Source of the DNA: Planctomycetota bacterium
GTDB taxonomy: Bacteria; Planctomycetota; JACQVX01
Length of the DNA stretch: 35,994 bases
Direction: 5' to 3'
Assembly: GCA_016209495.1 (NCBI GenBank)
Contig: JACQVX010000042.1
Coordinates: 1 to 35,994, forward strand
Notes under the pieces: model-generated
The model's database searches: none
Told to the model about the DNA's origin: nothing
The model's input: the letters and a program-made list of their open reading frames with translations, nothing else
Position numbers and translations under genes: made by a program
In this document: positions 30,941 to 35,994 of the stretch, piece by piece
Numbering within the stretch: the first letter of the stretch is position 1
How the letters are laid out: each line of letters opens with the position of its first letter

Positions 30941-31952
30941 CGTGCGAGGGACGGTAGGGTCCGGCCTCACAGTGACGCGCACGCCGCTACGGGTCAGCTT
31001 CGCCGGCGGCGGGACGGACCTGCCGGCGTTCTACGAGCGGGAGTGGGGGGGCGTCCTCAGCACCGCCATCGACAAGTACGTCTACGTGACCGTAAAACGG
31101 CACGGGGCGCTGTTCGACGAGCCTATCCGGCTGAATTACTCGGAGACCGAGATTGCGAGCCGCGTGGACGACATCCGGAACGCCATCGCGCGCGAGTGCA
31201 TCCGGCTGCTGGAAGTCGGGCTCCCCTGCTACGTCAGCGTGGTCTCGGACGTGCCCGCCTTCACCGGCCTGGGGTCCTCGAGCAGCTTCGCCGTGGGCCT
31301 GCTGAACGCCCTGCACGCCTTCCGCGGCGAGCGGGTGTCCAAGGGACAGCTCGCCGAGGAGGCGGCGCGGGTCGAGCTGGAGGTGCTGCGGCGCCCCATG
31401 GGCAAGCAGGACCACTACGCCGCGAGCTACGGCGGGCTCAACTTCCTGCGCTTCCAGAGCGACGGGGGCGTCGCCGTGGAGGCCCAGCGCCTCCCGGAGG
31501 GCTCGCTGGACGCCCTCTTCGCCCACATCATGATGTTCTGGACCGGGATCTTCCGGGACTCCACGAGCGTCCTGGCGGAACAGAGCAGCCGGACGCCGCA
31601 GCGGATGGACGACCTCCTGGCCATGCGGGAGCACGCGGTCGAGGCGAGGCGGATCCTGGCGGAAGGTTTCGATGCGGAGGCCTTCGGTCGCGTGCTGGGG
31701 GAGACCTGGGAGCGGAAGCGACGGCTCGCCAGCGCGATCACGAGCGACCGGATCGACGGCTGGTACCGGCGCGGCATGGAGGCCGGGGCCCTCGGGGGCA
31801 AGCTCTGCGGGGCCGGCGGAGGGGGCTTCCTTTTGTTCATCGTCCCCCCCGGGCGACACTCCGCGATGCGCGCGACCATGGAGGACCTCACCCAGGTGGA
31901 GATAGGGCACGACGTGGAAGGTTCCCGGCTGCTCTTCCCCGCGAAGGAATAG
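30933..31952 (+). CDS. hddA: D-glycero-alpha-D-manno-heptose 7-phosphate kinase (HddA-like GHMP kinase)
   Basis: A 339-residue GHMP-family kinase. TRTPLRVSFAGGGTDLPAFY at the N-terminus, the phosphate loop PAFTGLGSSSSFAVGLLNAL, the substrate region MGKQDHYAASYGGLNFLRF and the C-terminal KLCGAGGGGFLLFIVPPG are the HddA pattern. It phosphorylates sedoheptulose-derived heptose 7-phosphate at C1, before GmhB removes the 7-phosphate. Its start overlaps the cupin stop by eight bases. The sequence looks complete and catalytically intact. Confidence 0.92.
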   Translation: MASVRGTVGSGLTVTRTPLRVSFAGGGTDLPAFYEREWGGVLSTAIDKYVYVTVKRHGALFDEPIRLNYSETEIASRVDDIRNAIARECIRLLEVGLPCYVSVVSDVPAFTGLGSSSSFAVGLLNALHAFRGERVSKGQLAEEAARVELEVLRRPMGKQDHYAASYGGLNFLRFQSDGGVAVEAQRLPEGSLDALFAHIMMFWTGIFRDSTSVLAEQSSRTPQRMDDLLAMREHAVEARRILAEGFDAEAFGRVLGETWERKRRLASAITSDRIDGWYRRGMEAGALGGKLCGAGGGGFLLFIVPPGRHSAMRATMEDLTQVEIGHDVEGSRLLFPAKE

Positions 31953-31960
31953 GGCGCGCC

Positions 31961-32935
31961 ATGACGGCAGAGGTCCGCGGGGGACGCCGTGCCCTGGTGA
32001 CCGGCGGCACCGGGATGATCGGGGCGAACCTGGTGCGCCGGCTCCTGGACGAGGGCTCTGAGGTGTCGGTCCTGTGCCGGCGAGGCTCGGACCCGGTCCG
32101 GCTGCGGGGCGTGGCCGGTCCCCTGCGGTTGCACGAGGCCGATGTCCGGGACGCCGGGGCCGTCGCCGCGGTCGTCCGGGCCGTCGAGCCCGAGGTGGTG
32201 CTGCACCTGGCCAGTACCCCCTTCAACCCCTCGACGATCCCCGAGCGAGCGCACCTGGACGTGATCGTGACCGGCACCCTGAACCTCCTGGAGGCCCTCG
32301 CCGGGCAGTCCGGCGTCCGGGTGGTCTGCGCCGGGTCGGCCGCGGAGTACGGCGCCGGGTCCGGGTTACGGGAGGACGCCACCCTCCACCCCGGGACGGT
32401 CCTCGGCGCCGCCAAGGCCGCGGCCTCCCTCCTGGCCCGGGCCTACTCGCGCCTCCACGGCCTGGAGGTCGTGGTGCTGCGCCTCTTCACCCCGTACGGA
32501 CCGTGGGAGGCGCCCTCGCGCCTGATCTCCGATGCCATCCTCTCGGCCCTGGACGGCAGGGACGTCCGGATCGGCCATGGGGGCCAGGAGCGCGACTTCG
32601 TCTACATCGACGACGTGGTGACCGCCTTCACGCTGGCCGCGACCCGGCCCCTCCCGGCGGGTTCCCTGTTCAACATATGTTCCGGACGCGGGACCCCGAT
32701 CCGCGAGGTGGTCGGGAGGGTCCTCGCCCAGATGGGCGATCCCGTCCGCTGCCTGCCCGGGACCCTGCCGACCCGGCCGGACGAGATATGGGAGATGTCC
32801 GGCGACAACCGCGCGGCCCGGGACTCCCTTGGCTGGGGACCCGTGACGTCCCTCGATGAAGGCCTGGCCCGGACCATCGCGTGGGTCCGGGAGAACCGGG
32901 GGCCGCTGGCCGCCCTGGCCCGGGGGTCCGCGTGA
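31961..32935 (+). CDS. NAD-dependent epimerase/dehydratase family protein lacking the catalytic Tyr
   Basis: A 324-residue extended SDR. GGTGMIG (15-21) binds the cofactor; VVLHLASTPFNPSTIPERAH, VCAGSAAEYG, LRLFTPYGPWEAPSRLI and RDFVYIDDVVTAF are normal for sugar-nucleotide SDRs. The active-site YxxxK reads LGAAK: Leu148 takes the place of Tyr while Lys152 remains. It may act as a reductase with an alternative acid, have a changed reaction, or be non-catalytic. Operon position suggests it completes the modified GDP-heptose (reductase step). GTGA overlap with the next gene; start ATG 31961, eight bases after hddA. Confidence 0.8.
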   Translation: MTAEVRGGRRALVTGGTGMIGANLVRRLLDEGSEVSVLCRRGSDPVRLRGVAGPLRLHEADVRDAGAVAAVVRAVEPEVVLHLASTPFNPSTIPERAHLDVIVTGTLNLLEALAGQSGVRVVCAGSAAEYGAGSGLREDATLHPGTVLGAAKAAASLLARAYSRLHGLEVVVLRLFTPYGPWEAPSRLISDAILSALDGRDVRIGHGGQERDFVYIDDVVTAFTLAATRPLPAGSLFNICSGRGTPIREVVGRVLAQMGDPVRCLPGTLPTRPDEIWEMSGDNRAARDSLGWGPVTSLDEGLARTIAWVRENRGPLAALARGSA

Positions 32936-34152
32936 CCTCGTGCCTGGTCTGCGGCCGGGATGCGGTCCGAGAGTTCCTGGACCTCGGCCGGACGGCCCTG
33001 GCCAACCGCTTCCTCGCCCCCGAGGAGCTGAACGCCGCCGAGCCCGTCTTCCGGCTGCGGGTGGGATTCTGCCCGACCTGCGCCCACATCCAACTCCTGG
33101 ATCGGGTCCCTGCGGCCGCCCTCTTCGATCACTACCTCTACGTCTCCTCCGCGTCCGATACCCTGAAGGACCACCTGCACGACCTGGCCCGCGTCCTCGT
33201 CGCGCGCTGTGGTCTCGGGCCGCGGGACCTGGTCGTGGACATCGGGTCCAACGACGGCACCCTGCTCGCGGGTTTCCTGCGCCAGGGCACCCGGGTGCTG
33301 GGGGTGGACCCGGCGAGGAATCTGGCGGCTCAGGCGAGGAAGGCGGGCGTGGAGACCCTCGCGGCCTACTTCGGCTCGGAGGCCGCGGGGCGGATCACGG
33401 AGCGGTGGGGGAAGGCGGCGGTCGTCACGGCGACCAACACCTTCCCCCACGTGCAGGACCTGGGCGACTTCCTCGCGGGCATCGACCGGGTCCTCGCGCC
33501 GGGCGGGACCCTCGTCCTCGAGATGCACTATCTCGTCGACTTGCTGGAAGTCGGGGCCTTCGACACCATCTACCACGAGCACGTCTCGTACTGGTCCCTG
33601 GGCGCCATGCGCCACCTCTTCCGCCGCCACGGATTCGAGGCGGTGGACGTGAAGCGCCTCCCGCTCCACCACGGGCAGCTCCGCGTATTCGTGAGGCGCG
33701 CCGGGCAGGAGGAGGCGGCGCCCTCCGTGGAGGCGCTCATGGGGCTGGAGCGCGAGAGGGGCCTCCATCGCTACGAGACCTTCGAGGCCTTCGCCCGGGA
33801 GACGCGGCGGATCCGGGAGGACCTGAAGCGGACGCTCTCGGGGCTACGCGCCGCCGGAAAGCGTGTCGCCGGGTATGGGGCCCCCGCGAAGTGCAGCACC
33901 CTCCTCACCTTCCTCGACGTAGGTCCTGACGAGGTGGAGTACATCGTCGACCGCAGCCCGCTGAAGCAGGGCCGCTATACCCCGGGGACGCACATCCCCA
34001 TCGTGGCGCCCGAACGGCTCCTGGCGGATAGACCCGACTACGTGGTCCTCTTCGCGTGGAACTTCGCCGACGAGGTCATGGCCCAGCAGGCGGAGTTCCG
34101 CCGGCAGGGCGGCAGCTTCATCATCCCCCTGCCGGTGGTGCGGGTCGTCTAG
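32932..34152 (+). CDS. Three-domain sugar C-methyltransferase (TylCIII/NovU type)
   Basis: A 406-residue protein. Zinc-binding start CLVCG and CPTCAHIQLLDRVP; SAM domain VVDIGSNDGTLLAGFLRQG, TATNTFPHVQDLGDFL, FDTIYHEHVSYW (family-specific His/Glu motif); C-terminal domain VAGYGAPAKCSTLLTFLDVG and FIIPLPVVRVV. Every domain of the C-3/C-5 methyltransferase family is intact. It is a full paralogue of the 8252 gene in the other operon. Here it follows the heptose SDR by a GTGA overlap, so its substrate may be a 4-keto heptose nucleotide. Confidence 0.88.
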   Translation: MTSCLVCGRDAVREFLDLGRTALANRFLAPEELNAAEPVFRLRVGFCPTCAHIQLLDRVPAAALFDHYLYVSSASDTLKDHLHDLARVLVARCGLGPRDLVVDIGSNDGTLLAGFLRQGTRVLGVDPARNLAAQARKAGVETLAAYFGSEAAGRITERWGKAAVVTATNTFPHVQDLGDFLAGIDRVLAPGGTLVLEMHYLVDLLEVGAFDTIYHEHVSYWSLGAMRHLFRRHGFEAVDVKRLPLHHGQLRVFVRRAGQEEAAPSVEALMGLERERGLHRYETFEAFARETRRIREDLKRTLSGLRAAGKRVAGYGAPAKCSTLLTFLDVGPDEVEYIVDRSPLKQGRYTPGTHIPIVAPERLLADRPDYVVLFAWNFADEVMAQQAEFRRQGGSFIIPLPVVRVV

Positions 34153-34168
34153 GACCGCGGCGGGGACC

Positions 34169-35536
34169 ATGGCCCATACGGGTTCGCAAGGAGATGCCGG
34201 GGCCCTGTCTCCGGGGCAAATCGAGGAGATCAACACCCACGGTCCCTACAATCACGCCGTGTGGACCGCCGGCGGCGTGGAGGTCACGCAGGAGGAGCAA
34301 CTCGCCGGGAGGGGACACTTCCTGGTCGAGCGCATCCGAGAAGTCATCGCGAGGCATTTCCCCGGGGATGGGCTCCGGTCCTGCTCCATCCTCGACGTGG
34401 GCTGCTACGACGGGTGGATACTGCACAGACTGAGCGACCTGCCCTTCGGCCGGATGGTGGGCATCGAGCCCCGGGCGAAGAACATAGAGAAGGGCAGGCG
34501 GGTCCGGGAGATCCTGGGCATACCGACGAGGGTCGAGTTCCGGGTCGGCGACCTGGACTCGCTGGGGGACGAGCGTTTCGACATCGTGCTCTGCCTAGGC
34601 GTCCTCCACCACCTCGAGTCCATCCCCACGGCCCTGCGCCGGCTGCGCTCCGTCTGCCGGAGGCTCCTTTTCCTGGAGACCCTCTGCATCCCCTCGAAGC
34701 GGCTGACGCGCGGCATCCGCCGCGACCTCGAGCTGAAGGACCTGGTCTATTTCTACAAGGACAAGGTCTTCGGGATCACGGGGCAGAAGCTCGAGACCTC
34801 CTACTACGACGGTTCGGCCCGCGCCCTCGCCGTCGTCAGCATCCCGTCCATGGAATCGCTCCGCATGTACCTCGACGTCGCGGGCTTCGAGTCCGTGGAG
34901 ACCGTCGTCGATCCGGAACGCTACGGCGCCACGCTCTTCAAGGGCGACCGGAGGATCCACGACGTCTGCATGAGCGCGCGGGTCGGAGAGGACGAGGGGA
35001 GACCGCGCTCGGAGGAGGCGTCGTGGGTTCGCCAGTACGAAGGCGGCCTGATGCGGACCCTGCTCCCGAGGCCGCACACCCGCTTGCTCTACGAGCGTTT
35101 CTGCCTCGCTCGTCGTCCTCCGATCGTCCCCCTCTTCTGCCGTATCGCCTCCTCTTACATCCGTTCGACCGGCTGGCGCACTGCGATGCTCCGTTCCCTC
35201 GGGGACCGGTGGCTCGCGGACCGGTACGCGAGGGAGATCTTCAAGAACCTCCGCTACGCCGCGGTCGACAAGCTGGGGCTGGAGTACGGCAAGGAACTCT
35301 ATCGCCAGGGCATGTACGCCCAGGCGGTCGAGGTCCTCCAGGGGGTGACGCGCCGCCTGAACGCGGACTGGAGGTCCGTCTACAGGGCCTTCTTCCTGCT
35401 CTCCAGGCTCCACGACCGGATGGGCATCCCCGAGGGGCGCGACCGCTACCGGGGGCTCTGTCAGACCAGCAATCCCCAGTTCCCCTTCGATGCGCTGCTC
35501 CAGGAGGACGAGGCCATGGAGATTCCCGATGTATGA
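34169..35536 (+). CDS. SAM-dependent methyltransferase with long helical C-terminal extension
   Basis: A 455-residue protein. Residues 70-200 are a class I methyltransferase: SILDVGCYDGWIL (motif I), VGIEPRAKNIEKG, FDIVLCLGVLHHLESIP. A linker of the kind found in glycan methyltransferases follows (SYYDGSARALAVVSIPSMES). After about residue 290 comes a helical region with TPR-like traits (LEYGKELYRQGMYAQAVEVL) and no motif I recognise. It might bind the partner enzyme or the glycan. ATG 34169 lies 16 bp after the C-methyltransferase. It overlaps the next gene by eight bases. Confidence 0.8.
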   Translation: MAHTGSQGDAGALSPGQIEEINTHGPYNHAVWTAGGVEVTQEEQLAGRGHFLVERIREVIARHFPGDGLRSCSILDVGCYDGWILHRLSDLPFGRMVGIEPRAKNIEKGRRVREILGIPTRVEFRVGDLDSLGDERFDIVLCLGVLHHLESIPTALRRLRSVCRRLLFLETLCIPSKRLTRGIRRDLELKDLVYFYKDKVFGITGQKLETSYYDGSARALAVVSIPSMESLRMYLDVAGFESVETVVDPERYGATLFKGDRRIHDVCMSARVGEDEGRPRSEEASWVRQYEGGLMRTLLPRPHTRLLYERFCLARRPPIVPLFCRIASSYIRSTGWRTAMLRSLGDRWLADRYAREIFKNLRYAAVDKLGLEYGKELYRQGMYAQAVEVLQGVTRRLNADWRSVYRAFFLLSRLHDRMGIPEGRDRYRGLCQTSNPQFPFDALLQEDEAMEIPDV

Positions 35537-35994
35537 TCGCTCCCTCGTCGCCCACCCGGCTTCCCGGGTCACGCTGACCTCCGGCGAGACCTCCCGGACC
35601 GTGGACCTCTACTCCCCTGAGGGCATGGGGCTGGTGGCGGCGCTCTGGCTGAAGCTGTGCTGCGAGTACCGGGTGATGTACGAACCTACCTGGCTCGGGA
35701 TCCCCATCATCCAGCTCCCGGCGGACATCGTGATGATGCAGGAGCTGGTCTGGAAGCTCCGGCCCGACGTCATCGTCGAGTGCGGGGTGGCCCGCGGCGG
35801 GTCGGCGGTCCTCTACGCCTCGATCTGCGAGCTACTGGGCAGGGGCAGGGTCATCGCCGTGGACGTCGAGATCCGCCCGCAGAACCGCAGGGCCATCGAG
35901 GGGCACCCCCTCGCCGGGAGGATCGAACTGGTGGAGGGGAGTTCCACCGACCCGGCCACCGTGGCCCAGGTCCGGCGGCGGGTCGAGGGGGCGG
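35529..35994 (+). CDS. CmcI/cephalosporin-hydroxylase-like SAM protein (cut by right window edge)
   Basis: The first 155 codons of a CmcI-family protein. GLVAALWLKLCCEYRVMYEP and TWLGIPIIQLPADIVMMQEL, then DVIVECGVARGGSAVLYASI and RVIAVDVEIRPQNR, are the characteristic blocks; the glycine motif with following acid binds SAM. The family name comes from antibiotic biosynthesis, but homologues are common in O-antigen loci as sugar methyltransferases. The ATG at 35529 sits inside the preceding gene. About 70-90 residues are missing beyond the window. Confidence 0.82.
   Translation, partial: MYDRSLVAHPASRVTLTSGETSRTVDLYSPEGMGLVAALWLKLCCEYRVMYEPTWLGIPIIQLPADIVMMQELVWKLRPDVIVECGVARGGSAVLYASICELLGRGRVIAVDVEIRPQNRRAIEGHPLAGRIELVEGSSTDPATVAQVRRRVEGA

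Noticed and set aside
1-35994. CRISPR array, rRNA or tRNA genes
   Set aside because: No regularly spaced direct repeats, no conserved rRNA segments and no complete tRNA cloverleaf were seen.

Overview
This is a high-GC (about 70% by eye) Gram-negative chromosomal window and almost all of it is a surface-polysaccharide (O-antigen or capsule type) locus. The organism cannot be named from the sequence. A Wzm/Wzt ABC exporter, polyprenyl-phosphate-type glycosyltransferases, an AlgI-like MBOAT, a GDP-manno-heptose pathway and GTG/TTG-rich, tightly overlapping operons suggest a high-GC proteobacterium or related phylum.

Layout. (1) Positions 1-8201, mostly minus strand: a run of overlapping genes for a membrane GT-C glycosyltransferase, an RmlB-like dehydratase, two methyltransferases, an RmlD-like reductase, a GT2-methyltransferase fusion and a GT4 that runs off the left edge. 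A WbuC-type cupin gene lies in the opposite orientation inside this run. (2) 8252-16649, plus strand: a three-domain C-methyltransferase, a GDP-mannose hydrolase-like Nudix protein, a perosamine-synthase-like aminotransferase, a methyltransferase, a DPM1-like GT2, a large YfhO-like membrane protein, an internally deleted methyltransferase remnant and a GT4. (3) 16656-20082: an FkbM methyltransferase and a CgeB-like glycosyltransferase (minus) and a small methyltransferase (plus), separated by a gene graveyard made of the broken ends of at least four genes. (4) 20082-25389: wzm, wzt, a VapBC toxin-antitoxin pair, an MntA/HepT toxin-antitoxin pair, and a convergent GT2. Both toxin-antitoxin modules are bracketed by near-identical direct repeats that are copies of the 3' ends of wzt and of the GT2. 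(5) 25658-28073, minus: an SGNH-like protein and an MBOAT acyltransferase. (6) 28267-35994, plus: an operon for GDP-(6-deoxy)-manno-heptose (fused HddC-GmhB, GMD-like dehydratase, RmlC-like cupin, HddA kinase, SDR), followed by a C-methyltransferase, another methyltransferase and the start of a CmcI-like protein.

How it fits together. Region 6 makes a modified GDP-heptose. Regions 1 and 2 make at least one amino- or deoxy-sugar and hold two apparent pairs of a polyprenyl-P-sugar synthase (GT2) with a membrane GT-C enzyme. The GT4, GT2 and CgeB enzymes assemble the glycan, the methyltransferases and the MBOAT/SGNH pair decorate it, and Wzm/Wzt exports it. The most unusual signal is the family of gene-end duplications and remnants between 17.6 and 24.3 kb, which ties toxin-antitoxin cassettes to reshuffling of the locus. 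A second unusual signal is a pair of REP-like double hairpins, one of them in frame inside the yfhO-like gene.
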